Positions 43,629-51,396 of a stretch of 54,010 nucleotides of DNA are shown here, piece by piece. Source of the DNA: DAOMNN01 sp964404505 (GTDB lineage Bacteria > Pseudomonadota > Gammaproteobacteria > Burkholderiales > Rhodocyclaceae); contig CAYOKH010000005.1 of assembly GCA_964404505.1 (NCBI GenBank), positions 1 through 54,010 of the forward strand. Direction: 5' to 3'. The translations under genes and the position numbers were made by a program. Below the pieces are notes generated by a model, which saw only the letters and a list, made by a program, of their open reading frames with translations, made no database searches and was not told the origin of the DNA. Each line of letters opens with the position of its first letter. Position 1 is the first letter of the stretch.

Positions 43629-44084
43629 ATGGATACAAAGGAAACGATCTCCGTACTCAACGACCTGATTGAAACCTGCAAGGACGGTGAGGCGGGATTT
43701 ACCGAATGCGCCAACGATGTGACATCCACGGATGTCAAGACCGTAATGGTCAAGTGCGCTCATGACTGCACTGCGGCAGCGGCCGAGCTTCAGCAACTGG
43801 TTCGTTCAATGGGCGGCGAGCCCGAGACCGACACCAGCCTGAGCGGTGACATGCATCGACGCTGGGTCGGTCTCAAGGAACTCGTTACCGGCAAGGACGA
43901 CACTGCAATCCTGAACGAATGCGAGCGCGGTGAAGACGTCGCCAAGAAGAGCTACAAAGAGGCCCTCGAGAAGGATCTTCCCCCCAACATCCGTGCCGTG
44001 GTGGAGAAGCAGTATCAGGGCGTGTTGCAAAACCATGACCAGGTCAAGCAATTGCGTGACGCAGCGCGCAATCGGGAGGCGTAG
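43629..44084 (+). CDS. DUF2383 (PA2169-type) four-helix-bundle protein
   Basis: A 151-aa soluble all-helical protein starting MDTKETISVLNDLIETCKDG with an RBS (aggagaa) 7 bp upstream. The family, DUF2383/PA2169, is ferritin-like in fold. The motif ECANDVTSTDVKTVMV and CAHDCTAAAAELQQLV is typical, as is the C-terminal YQGVLQNHDQVKQLRD. Its function is unknown; such proteins are often found with stress or general-response genes. It is intact and is likely cargo of the island. Confidence 0.88.
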   Translation: MDTKETISVLNDLIETCKDGEAGFTECANDVTSTDVKTVMVKCAHDCTAAAAELQQLVRSMGGEPETDTSLSGDMHRRWVGLKELVTGKDDTAILNECERGEDVAKKSYKEALEKDLPPNIRAVVEKQYQGVLQNHDQVKQLRDAARNREA

Positions 44085-44145
44085 ATCAATCCAGCTCCGG
44101 GGCGCCAACGGCGCATCCGGGGTAACTTGATCCCGCCGAAGGGCC

Positions 44146-45780
44146 CTAAGCGGCCATGGCTGCCACCTTGGCACGCGCCGCGTGCAGCTTCTTGTAGCTG
44201 TCGATCCGGCGCTGGTGTCGGTCCAGCCCTTCCAGTTTCATGCTCGTCGGCGTCAGGCCGAAGAAGCGCACGCTCCCGTCCACGGACCCCATCGCCGCAT
44301 CCATCTTCTCGTCGCCAAACATGCGACGGAAGTTGACCTCGTAATCATCCAGCTCCAACTCGTCGTCCAGCACAACCTCCAGCACCACGTTCATGGCCTG
44401 GTAGAACAGACCGCGTTCGAGCGTGTTCTCGTTGTATTGCAGGAAGGCTTCAACCAGGTCTTTCGCCTCTGCAAATTGCTTCAGGGCGAGATGAATCAGC
44501 AGCTTCAGCTCCAGAATCGTCAGCTGACCCCAGTCCGTGTTCTCGTCAAATTCGACGCCGATCAGCGTGATGATGTCGGTGTAGTCATCCAGCTCGCTGC
44601 ATTCGAGGCGTTCAAGCAGGGCTTTCAGGCAGGCATCGTCCAGACGGTGCAAGTTAAGGATGTCGGCGCGGAACTGCAGCGCCTTGTTGGTGTTGTCCCA
44701 GATCAGATCCTCGACCGGATAGACCTCCGAATACCCCGGCACCAGAATGCGGCAGGCCGTGGCGCCCAAGGTGTCGTACACCGCCACGTACACTTCCTTA
44801 CCCAGGTCTTCGAGAATCCCGAACACCGTCGCGGCTTCCTCGGTGTTGGACTTGTCACCGTGAGCGGAGAAGTCCCACTCCACAAATTCGTAATCCGCTT
44901 TGGCACTGAAAAAGCGCCACGACACAACGCCGCTGGAATCAATGAAGTGTTCAACAAAGTTGTTCGGCTCGGTCACCGCGTTGCTTTCAAACGTGGGCCG
45001 GGGTAGATCGTTCAGGCCTTCAAAGCTGCGGCCCTGCAGCAGTTCGGTCAGGCTCCGTTCCAGCGCCACCTCAAGGCTCGGGTGCGCCCCGAATGACGCA
45101 AACACACCGCCCGTGCGCGGATTCATCAGGGTCACGCACATCACCGGGTACGCCCCGCCCAGCGACGCATCCTTCAACAGCACCGGAAAGCCCTGCTTCT
45201 CCAGCGCATCGATGCCGGCCCGAATGCCCGGGTACTTCGCCATCACTTCGGGCGGCACATCGGGCAGCGCAATCTCACCTTCCAGAATCTCCCGCTTCAC
45301 CGCCCGCTCGAAGATCTCCGACAGGCACGGCACCTGCGCCTCGGCCAGCGTATTGCCGGCGCTCATGCCATTGCTGAGGTACAGGTTGTCGATCAGGTTG
45401 GTCGGGAAATACACCACCTCGCCGTCCGACTGGCGCACCGGCACCGAAAGCGAGGCCGACAGTCGCCCCGCCGCTGGTGTCTGCCCGGCATGCCGGGCAG
45501 ACATCAGCACCACCGCCAACCCCAGATAGACGCGCCGGCCGAGGAACCGCACCGACATCGACGTCGTGCGTCGGCGACACTGGTTACAACAAAAGCTCAG
45601 GCGCGACTCAAACTCCGCTTGTAATTCAAGCGGGCAGGCGCGCGGCTTACGCGGATAGTCAGCACGATGCAGCACGCCGCCGCAACCGCAACCGCCCGCA
45701 CGCGCCTCAGCGGCCAGCGCCTGGTCCACACGCAGCAGCAATCGGAAAAAATTGGGGTCTGGCAGAAAGGCATGGCACAC
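44146..45780 (-). pseudogene. YcaO-domain protein lacking its N-terminus, fused to a transposon-type zinc-ribbon ORF
   Basis: One continuous frame joins two unrelated pieces. The C-terminal part (from VRQSDGEVVYFPTNLIDNLY, about 45435, to the stop at 44146; about 430 aa) is a YcaO protein of the E. coli YcaO type: SNGMSAGNTLAEAQVPCLSE, FASFGAHPSLEVALERS, HFIDSSGVVSWRFF and EVYPVEDLIWDNTNKAL. E. coli YcaO is about 586 aa, so roughly the first 155 residues, with part of the ATP site, are missing. In their place are about 115 residues with FLPDPNFFRLLLRVDQALA, Cys-rich CGCGGVLHRADYPRKPR and FCCNQCRRRTTSMSVRFL, resembling an accessory protein encoded beside some transposases. I take GTG 45780 as start; a TTG at 45837 is in frame. 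Function as a YcaO enzyme is doubtful. Confidence 0.75.
45478..45503. repeat. Perfect 26-bp palindrome inside the chimeric ORF
   Basis: TGTCTGCCCGGCA followed directly by its reverse complement, with no loop. It encodes the SARHAGQT stretch about 45 bp before the YcaO junction. It may be an element-specific site or a coding coincidence. Confidence 0.7.
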
Positions 45781-45922
45781 TTGAGCGGTCTCTTGGCTTG
45801 GTAACCGGAGACTCCCCCAACGGGTGCGTTTGTTCAAGTGCCCTGAGGGGGATCACCCCCTCTCCATCACGCTGCTTGATCAAAACAGCGCCGATTACCA
45901 TCAAGGTCGGTGACCGTACTCA

Positions 45923-46072
45923 CGCAAGTGGGTCGCGGGCAAGCTTTATCCGAAGGCCTACGGCGACCGCGTGCACACCGACCACAGCGGCTCGATCGAC
46001 CTGCACGCGATGACCGATGAGCAGATCGAGGCCAAGCTGCTCAAGCTGCTCGAACGGAGCCGCGGGCAATGA
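45923..46072 (+). pseudogene. Fragment resembling the C-terminus of a phage terminase small-subunit-type protein
   Basis: An open frame without a start reads RKWVAGKLYPKAYGDRVHTD to a stop at 46072, 49 residues. The K-x-x-P-K-x-Y-G-D-R/K-V pattern and the EAKLLKLLERS tail are typical of DNA-binding terminase small subunits and related phage proteins. The 5' part is missing. It suggests prophage debris; the family call is by pattern only. Confidence 0.5.
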
Positions 46073-46159
46073 AGTTGGAACAAATCGCCCGATGTGTGAG
46101 AGCGGCTTGCCGCCACGCACTCCGGTGCGCAGCGCGCGCCTGGCACCGCCGCGGATCCG

Positions 46160-46291
46160 ATGCACGATGAGCGCGTCATTGCCACCGCCATCCTCGACCG
46201 GCTACTGCATCGCGCGATCCGTGGAAACTCGTACCGACTGAAAGAGAAGTTGAAAGCCGGCCTCGTCCGTGCGCACGAGGCTGAGGCTTGA
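46160..46291 (+). pseudogene. istB: C-terminal fragment of an IS21-family IstB ATPase
   Basis: The frame reads DERVIATAILDRLLHRAIRG and SYRLKEKLKAGL to a stop at 46291, the C-terminus of IstB, the helper ATPase of IS21-type elements. About four residues usually found after LLH are missing. An IS21-type terminus follows directly. All of istA and most of istB are absent. Confidence 0.75.
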
Positions 46292-46351
46292 ACAGGGTGG
46301 GGAATTTTCGATTCCCACGGGGGAGGTGCGGAAAATGGGGTCCCCTTGACA
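46292..46351 (+). mobile_element. IS21-family right terminus
   Basis: After the IstB stop come gtggggaattttcgattccc and aaaatggggtccccttgaca, the repeated gggg-aatttt motifs and terminal TTGACA typical of IS21 ends. The element end is at 46351; a helicase fragment begins within 2 bp. Confidence 0.75.
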
Positions 46352-46352
46352 C

Positions 46353-46742
46353 ACCGGCCTGCGCCTGCTGCTTCCGGACCTTCACGCCGCACTCGGCGAC
46401 GATGAAACCCGCACGCTCCCACCGGCACGGCTGCGCGTCGTCACCAGCGACTACCTCGACGTCACCGACCCCGAGGCGCTGCGCTTGCTGATGCTGCTGC
46501 AGGCGCACGGCGCCCAGGTGCGCGTGTTCGAGGAGGCCGGCACGAGCTTTCACATGAAGGCCCACCTGTTCGCGCACTTCAGCGCCGACCGGCATCTGCA
46601 CGGCACCGCCTTCATCGGTTCGAGCAATATCAGCCGCCAAGCGCTCACCGACGGCCTGGAGTGAAACTACTGCATCGACTACCCCGGCGACGACGGCTTC
46701 CGCGAAGCGTGCGCCCGCTTCGAGGAGCTGTTCCGTGGCGAA
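46353..46742 (+). pseudogene. Fragment of a PLD-domain (HKD) DEAD/DEAH helicase, with internal stop
   Basis: The frame reads LRVVTSDYLDVTDPEALRLL, FEEAGTSFHMKAHLFA with the H-x-K of the phospholipase D-like motif, and GTAFIGSSNISRQALTDGLE, then TGA at 46662-46664 and NYCIDYPGDDGFREACARFE. In relatives this is LEWNY, so TGG has become TGA. Such N-terminal domains belong to large helicases, including some in anti-phage clusters. The 5' end was cut by an IS21-type insertion; the helicase core is gone. Confidence 0.7.
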
Positions 46743-46883
46743 ATCGAGCCTGGCCCACTTTTTCGGGACACACATGACGTCCTGTACATCGGCACAATCG
46801 ACGATCAGCACGCGCCCGGCCTGCCCGGGGCGAATACCACCTTGTCCGGGATCCGGAGCGTGCCGCGAACTTCCAGCGCCAGC

Positions 46884-47015
46884 GCGGAGATGCTGACCGC
46901 GCAGCACCTGGGGCGCTGCACGCACGTGTGGGACGCCGAGGTCACCGACGAGGCGAGCGGGCGCAAGCTCGCACTGTTCCGCTGCACGCAGATGATTCTG
47001 TGGCGGAAGGGGTGA
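46884..47015 (+). pseudogene. C-terminal fragment of a PaaI-type hotdog thioesterase
   Basis: In the same frame as the preceding helicase fragment, the last 43 codons read AQHLGRCTHVWDAEVTDE and KLALFRCTQMILWRKG, the C-terminal strands of PaaI/YdiI-type acyl-CoA thioesterases (the H-x-G-R-x-T-x-V-W pattern). The catalytic N-terminal part is missing. The 140 bp between the two fragments are of unclear origin. Confidence 0.55.
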
Positions 47016-47030
47016 TCCGGCCTCGACGGG

Positions 47031-47663
47031 CTAAGGCAGTAATCCCGGCATCGCGCCTACACGATACGGCCGCTGACAGCGCCGGGTCGACCGACTCCGG
47101 CTTCGCTGCAACGCAATCCCGAACAACCCGGCCAGACTCAGTGCCAACGTGCCGGGCGAGGGAATGACCGCATATCCCCCCGACGCGAACACTTGGTCGT
47201 CCGGGTCGTATAATTGGACGCCAAGCGAGCTCCAACGACTGGGATCGATTCCCCGACTTTGCCGGAATTCGAGTATGTAACCCGCCGGATTTTCGAATCT
47301 GGAGAAGGACCAGGTCGGGACCGTGACGTCGATGTGACCGATCACCCAGGTCCCGAACGGGTCAACCGATGCGCGAAACACACCGCCTGCACCGCCGAAC
47401 GTGGGGTCAAAGTCTCCAAGACTCCATGACGTGACCGTGTTACCGTCATCATAGGATGCCGAAAAGGCCGTGATGTCGTAGTGATTGAATCCGTCTAAAA
47501 CCCCAACACCATCTGCCTCGGTCGTCGTGTCATAAGTGTACTGTGCGGCGAAATGGGGGAATGCGAATGCGAGGTCACGCGTGATTAGCGCGCCATGCGC
47601 GGAAGCCAACGGAAAGACGAGCGCCGTGATCAGTGCACAGCCAATGAGATGTCGCTTGAGCAT
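47031..47663 (-). CDS. PEP-CTERM sorting-domain protein
   Basis: A 210-aa exported protein. The signal peptide MLKRHLIGCALITALVFPLASAHG is shown by MLKRHLIGCALITALVFP, followed by a beta-rich, low-charge body. Near the C-terminus is the sorting signal: IPSPGTLALSLAGLFGIALQ and an Arg/Ser-rich tail, a PSP variant of the PEP motif plus a hydrophobic helix plus basic end. EpsH/XrtA-type exosortases cleave such signals, and the proteins go to the envelope or exopolysaccharide. The tail after the helix is longer than usual. A strong RBS (aggaggg) precedes the ATG at 47663. No exosortase gene is in the window. Confidence 0.8.
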   Translation of the reverse strand: MLKRHLIGCALITALVFPLASAHGALITRDLAFAFPHFAAQYTYDTTTEADGVGVLDGFNHYDITAFSASYDDGNTVTSWSLGDFDPTFGGAGGVFRASVDPFGTWVIGHIDVTVPTWSFSRFENPAGYILEFRQSRGIDPSRWSSLGVQLYDPDDQVFASGGYAVIPSPGTLALSLAGLFGIALQRSRSRSTRRCQRPYRVGAMPGLLP

Positions 47664-47815
47664 GCTCTTACCCTCCTGACTCCGAATCAATGGACAGGAA
47701 TGGCTCGCGAGATTCTCGGGCGGCAACCGGAATGCATGTGCTCGGCCCGGATCCGGGCGTTCCGGCACACGCGCGAAACAGGTACACGCCAGGGACTCGG
47801 CGGCAGCGTTCATCA

Positions 47816-47832
47816 AGCAAGAAACGAGCCTG
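47816..47832 (-). promoter_or_regulatory. Possible sigma54 (-24/-12) promoter of the PEP-CTERM gene
   Basis: On the minus strand AGGCTCGTTTCTTGCTT has GG and GC separated by 10 bases, as in TGGCAC-N5-TTGCA, about 150 bp before the start. Sigma54 control by PrsK/PrsR is known for PEP-CTERM genes, but this match is incomplete. Confidence 0.3.
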
Positions 47833-48373
47833 ATGCAATCAAGCAATTGAAACGGCAGACCGATTCGTAGTCGGGGCGGCGGCTCCCGAGTTTCAGTGTA
47901 AGAAATGCCGACACACATGATACCGGGACCCCATCGGTCGCGTCGCGACCGCCCGGCAACCCGGTCGCGGCATTTGCACCCGGGTGTTGACGCGCACTGA
48001 AAATTACCCAGGTGATTAACCTTCGCCGCTCCTGGCCGGGACTTCTCGTTCAGGCTGCACCGAGACCTGCCGTTTCGTCCCCAACTTCGTCCGAACGGCA
48101 GTTCCTAGCAGCTCCGGTGGTCTCGACTCGACCCGCTGCCGCCAGTGGACTGTACCCAGAATGTCCGGCAACTTACTGGGTCGAGCCGCCGCTCGTAGCC
48201 GTCAGGCAGCGGACAAGTGGTCGGCTGAAGCTGTGGAATCTCCCCAGTTCGAACCGACGGCCGTGGCATCTCGTTCGAGGTGAGTTCGAGGAGGGGCTCG
48301 GAACGGCGATCGTGGCACCACGAAAAACGGTGTTCGAACGACCTATCTCCCCCCCCCCGTTGGATTTCCTACC
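47833..48373. other. Intergenic stretch without a supported gene
   Basis: Between the two divergent PEP-CTERM genes. A 121-codon plus-strand frame at 48012-48377 has no recognisable features and atypical composition. I see no RNA gene or repeat. Confidence 0.5.
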
Positions 48374-48402
48374 TTGAAAATGACATTTGTGCTGCCTATA
48401 CT
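48374..48402 (+). promoter_or_regulatory. Sigma70 promoter of the second PEP-CTERM gene
   Basis: TTGAAA (48374-48379) and TATACT (48397-48402) with a 17-bp spacer, 33 bp before the ATG. It is one of the best promoter matches in the window. Confidence 0.65.
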
Positions 48403-48435
48403 TTTGCATGGTTGCGAGAACCGCAACGGGAGAGC

Positions 48436-48936
48436 ATGATGCAGACAAGAATCATTGCATTGCTGGCTGTCAGCCTGCTTACCGGTCCATTGTTGGCTCA
48501 TGCGATCGATATCACAATCGACGGTAAGACCTTCAAACTAAACTCAGTGAATGTCTCGGCGTCAGAGTTCCCATCCGACCTAAGCGTCCTCACCGCCAGC
48601 ATGCCTTGGTGGGGCGATTCGGACTTAGCGTTCGAATTTGCCATATCAGTGGGCGCGGATCTCGGGTTCCCCAATTCTGGGGCGGTTGGGCCTTACTTCG
48701 CGTGGGCCCTGAATCTCGAGGACGTAAGTGTGTACTCGTTTTCATTCACGGACGGGCAGGTGGTAGGGGAGATCAAGTCTACGTCTGAGCCCTTTGCCTA
48801 TGCCACCGCCCAGCCAGTCTCCCTCCCCGAGCCCGGTTCGCTAGCCTTGTTGTGCCTGGGTCTGGCCGGCTTAGGTTTGACACGCAAGCGCACAGGGGCA
48901 GGCCCCTACGATCTAAGACCAACACCGTCCAGCTGA
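48436..48936 (+). CDS. PEP-CTERM sorting-domain protein
   Basis: A 166-aa exported protein. Signal peptide: MMQTRIIALLAVSLLTGPLL with cleavage likely near AHA. The body is short and acidic-polar. The C-terminal signal is LPEPGSLALLCLGLAGLGLTRKR: PEP motif, hydrophobic helix and RKR stop. The last 14 residues after RKR are unusual and are encoded by DNA that overlaps a transposase fragment (from 48906), so the native end may have been replaced by an insertion. With the divergent gene at 47031 it forms a pair of likely exosortase substrates. Confidence 0.82.
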   Translation: MMQTRIIALLAVSLLTGPLLAHAIDITIDGKTFKLNSVNVSASEFPSDLSVLTASMPWWGDSDLAFEFAISVGADLGFPNSGAVGPYFAWALNLEDVSVYSFSFTDGQVVGEIKSTSEPFAYATAQPVSLPEPGSLALLCLGLAGLGLTRKRTGAGPYDLRPTPSS

Positions 48937-49223
48937 GCCAGCAGGTCACGCACGCACCCAATGGACTGGCCCCTGCGGGGGCCGCCGACTCGATGAAGGA
49001 ATGGCTCCACAAGATCCCGCCCCGCAGAGAGGGCCATAGGGCCTCGCGCTATCGCGATTCGCGGTGGCCGGGTAGATTCGCCGTTGTAGTCGAGAATCCA
49101 CTTCACGGAGCCGGCAGCGTTGATGAAGGCGACGAGGCGCATGTGACCGTGGCAGATCGGGCAACTCAGCGGCTGGGCTTCATAGATGCGCGCCAATGGC
49201 ATGGCCCACACGTAGAGCGACAC
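48906..49223 (-). pseudogene. C-terminal transposase fragment (IS91-like type)
   Basis: A GTG-started frame reads YVWAMPLARIYEAQPLSCPI and CHGHMRLVAFINAAGSVKWI, then PPRIAIARGP. The ARIYE-x-x-P-L-x-C-P-x-C pattern with a zinc ribbon is typical of the C-terminus of IS91-like transposases. The N-terminal catalytic part is missing. Family assignment is by pattern and not certain. Confidence 0.55.
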
Positions 49224-49456
49224 GGCACGCTGGGGGCGATGTCGGATGACCGGTGTCGTGCCTTGAGCCGACGCTCAGATGGGGGGAATTCGTGCGTCGT
49301 CAGTGTCGGCAGTTGGCCGATTGTTGCCACCCGCGATCAGGCCGGCGCAACTGCACCGACAGAAAGATGGCGTCTCCGCCGAGGATGTCATCGCTTTGGC
49401 GTTCGGCAAGCGGATCATCAATACCTGATGCTGGCTGCCGTCGAAAGACGCCTCGC

Positions 49457-49822
49457 CTATGCGTTGAGTCTTTCCTTTAGGGCTCTTGCGAGTTCGGCGG
49501 CTTTTTCGGTGAGCCGCGTGAGAACCGACCGATAGACCACACCGTCCTCCCTCTTGTCGACGGCCATGACCATCACAATGAGCACGTCGTCCGCTACACC
49601 GTAGACCAAGCGATAGCCCTGCTTCCTGAGCTTGATTTTGTAGTACCCCTCAAGCGCTCCGTGGAGCGCACCGCCGGGGACATGCGGATTGTTCAACCGC
49701 TTGCGCAGAAGCTTCCGCAGGGGCTCCTTCACCGAACCGTCGAGGTCCTTCCACTCCTGCAACGCCGAGGGGACAAAGAAGAGTCGGTACTTGTACTTTC
49801 TCGTCGGCTCAGATTTCGTCAA
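49457..49822 (-). CDS. RelE-family toxin
   Basis: A 121-aa small basic protein of the RelE/ParE superfamily; such toxins are mostly ribosome-dependent mRNA interferases. Family features are FFVPSALQEWKDLDGSVKE, the LHGALEGYYKIKLRKQGYRLVY core with strands and conserved Arg/Tyr/Lys, and VMAVDKREDGVVY. It overlaps the upstream antitoxin gene by 14 bp, the standard type II arrangement with antitoxin first. Confidence 0.88.
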   Translation of the reverse strand: MTKSEPTRKYKYRLFFVPSALQEWKDLDGSVKEPLRKLLRKRLNNPHVPGGALHGALEGYYKIKLRKQGYRLVYGVADDVLIVMVMAVDKREDGVVYRSVLTRLTEKAAELARALKERLNA

Positions 49823-50060
49823 TGTCGACCTCGACCGCGTGCTCCTTCTCCGCCACCCGAGCCAGCACCGTCCGATAGAGGTCTTGGTCCGCCAGTTCCT
49901 CTACCATCGCCTGAAAGAGCTGCGGCTCCACCATGTAGAAGGCCGCCTTGTTGTGATTGAGGACCGCAACCGGACGGCTGTTCGCCTCGCGCAGCACCGA
50001 AGCGGGGTTCTTCTTGAACTCCGACATACTGACCGTGATGTCCGTGAAAATCGTTTGCAT
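49809..50060 (-). CDS. Phd/YefM-family antitoxin (StbD type)
   Basis: An 83-aa protein starting MQTIFTDITVSMSEFKKNPA. The N-terminal Phd/YefM DNA-binding fold has SEFKKNPASVLREANSRPVAVLNHNKAAFYMV in pieces (VLREANSRPVAVLNHNKAAF is typical). The acidic C-terminal tail (KEHAVEVDIDEI) would neutralise the toxin. AAGGAG precedes the ATG. Four evenly spaced repeats in its promoter are likely its operator. Confidence 0.88.
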   Translation of the reverse strand: MQTIFTDITVSMSEFKKNPASVLREANSRPVAVLNHNKAAFYMVEPQLFQAMVEELADQDLYRTVLARVAEKEHAVEVDIDEI

Positions 50061-50064
50061 AGTT

Positions 50065-50106
50065 GAGCTCCTTAGTTAGCTCCCAATATAGCTACGCAAA
50101 TAGCTC
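50065..50106 (-). promoter_or_regulatory. Toxin-antitoxin operator: four 12-bp-spaced repeats
   Basis: On the plus strand, gagctc (50065), tagctc (50077), tagcta (50089) and tagctc (50101) occur at an exact 12-bp period, spanning promoter and RBS. They are a likely site for cooperative binding of the antitoxin complex. Confidence 0.65.
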
Positions 50107-50113
50107 CGGTCAA
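50085..50113 (-). promoter_or_regulatory. Promoter of the toxin-antitoxin operon
   Basis: On the minus strand TTGACC (50113-50108), 17 bp and TATATT (50090-50085) form a good sigma70 promoter 24 bp before the antitoxin ATG. It is interleaved with the operator repeats. Confidence 0.7.
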
Positions 50114-50275
50114 GGTGTTCGGGTGGCGGTGCGGACTGAATCCTCAACCAACCGCAAAATCTCGCAGGCGCGTACAGTCACTTTATCAGGGCGACAAGCC
50201 TGTATCGCAAACACATGAAGTGGAACAGCGACGGACGGCTCCTGGCCGGTTGTTTTCATCGCCGGCCATCGCCGA

Positions 50276-50842
50276 TCAGGCCGGCGCAACTGCACCGACA
50301 GCCGCGTAGAGCGTCGTCCGCGACACCCCGTAACGGGATGCCACATCGCTGACGCGTACCTGAGGATCCCTGAGCAGCGCGCGGATCTCCCGGATCTGCT
50401 TCTGATCGAGTTTCGGCGGCCTTCCACCTTTTCGTCCGCGGGCACGCGCAGCGGCAAGGCCCGCATGCGTACGCTCCCGAATGAGATTCCGCTCGAACTC
50501 CGCCAGGGCGGCGAACACGTGGAAGATCAGCTTACCCGCGGCGCTGTCGGTGCCGATCTTCTCGGTGATGCTTTCAAATCCGACGCTCCGGCTCTCGAGC
50601 TCTGCGACGATCTTGACGAGATCCGGCAGGCTGCGTCCAAGCCGATCGAGGCGCCACACGACCAGCGTGTCGCCATCCCGAAGCGCTCGCAGGCAGTGCT
50701 CCAGCTCCGGCCGATCCGCCGACTTACCACTGATCTTCTCCTCGTAGATCGATTGGCATCCTGCCCGCTCGAGCGCGTCTCGCTGCAGGTCGAGGTTCTG
50801 ATCGTCGGTCGACACGCGTGCGTATCCGATGCGCTGATTCAT
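50276..50842 (-). CDS. Serine resolvase/invertase (Tn3 resolvase type)
   Basis: A 188-aa small serine recombinase. MNQRIGYARVSTDDQNLDLQ carries the nucleophile Ser11, followed by EEKISGKSADRPELEHCLR, DTLVVWRLDRLGRSLPDLV and the E-helix EFERNLIRERTHAGLAAARA. The C-terminal HTH is QIREIRALLRDPQVRVSDVA and RYGVSRTTLY. It looks intact, so it could act on res-type sites. A longer upstream frame to 51043 lacks homology. Its 3' end is duplicated at 49334-49362. Confidence 0.93.
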   Translation of the reverse strand: MNQRIGYARVSTDDQNLDLQRDALERAGCQSIYEEKISGKSADRPELEHCLRALRDGDTLVVWRLDRLGRSLPDLVKIVAELESRSVGFESITEKIGTDSAAGKLIFHVFAALAEFERNLIRERTHAGLAAARARGRKGGRPPKLDQKQIREIRALLRDPQVRVSDVASRYGVSRTTLYAAVGAVAPA

Positions 50843-51135
50843 GAACGGCTCCCGTACAGTGATTTCCGTACGGGTTATTGAACAGTTTCTGCGCCCGAGC
50901 AGATCGAAATTCCCCGCAAGTCGCCACTGTCCGGAAAACCACCGTATTTCGGACTTCAGATCGCAACACTTTCTCGCCGTACCGCCGACGATGCTCCCAG
51001 GATTGAGGCTTCCCGCATCACACGCCCAACTGGCCGGCGACAATTAACCTGACCGGCGTATTGCCTCACAGACGAATCTTACTTCGACATTGCCGATGCT
51101 GCTCACTGGCATCCTCGGTCGCCATTTGCGGCAGA

Positions 51136-51396
51136 TTACCGAACACCAAATGCATCGCGCGCTCGCTGCGCCATGCCTGCACCCGCCGCTGCAATGTGCC
51201 CGAAGTGCCGCAGCTTGCGCGCCCAGTGATGCGCGCTGCCATAAGCTTCCATTCCAACTAGGCAAGGCGGCAAGTTGGCCATGAACTTGGCTACCTGGTC
51301 ACGCTTGAGTTGTTTGCGCAGGACTGTCTTGCCGCGTTCGTCGACGCCTTGTACTTGGAATACACTCTTGGCCAGGTCGATAGAGCTACCATCCGC
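51136..51396 (-). pseudogene. N-terminal fragment of an IS110-family transposase
   Basis: A frame without a start codon, bounded by stops, reads SSIDLAKSVFQVQGVDERGK, QLKRDQVAKFMANLPPCLVG and MEAYGSAHHWARKLRHFGH. This is the beginning of an IS110 (DEDD) transposase with the first catalytic Asp in IDLAK. After about 75 residues the frame leaves the family and stops. The first codons and the C-terminal two thirds are missing. Confidence 0.75.

Larger units (their letters stand above)
49334..50301. repeat. 29-bp direct repeat flanking the toxin-antitoxin module
   Basis: An identical 29-bp sequence (begins cgatcaggccggcgcaactg) is at 49334-49362 and 50273-50301. The right copy encodes the last codons and stop of the resolvase gene; the left copy is a detached piece of the same 3' end. 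The toxin-antitoxin operon and its promoter lie between them. Confidence 0.85.

Noticed and set aside
46176..46925. 249-codon minus-strand frame across the IS21 end and helicase fragment
   Set aside because: It crosses independent fragments with clear plus-strand homology, so it is a shadow.
48012..48377. 121-codon plus-strand frame between the PEP-CTERM genes
   Set aside because: No domain, no convincing RBS, composition unlike neighbours; it also overlaps the downstream promoter.
49376..49430. Short frame ending DGVSAEDVIALAFGKRIINT
   Set aside because: Looks like a protein tail but no family was recognised and the upstream frame is lost.
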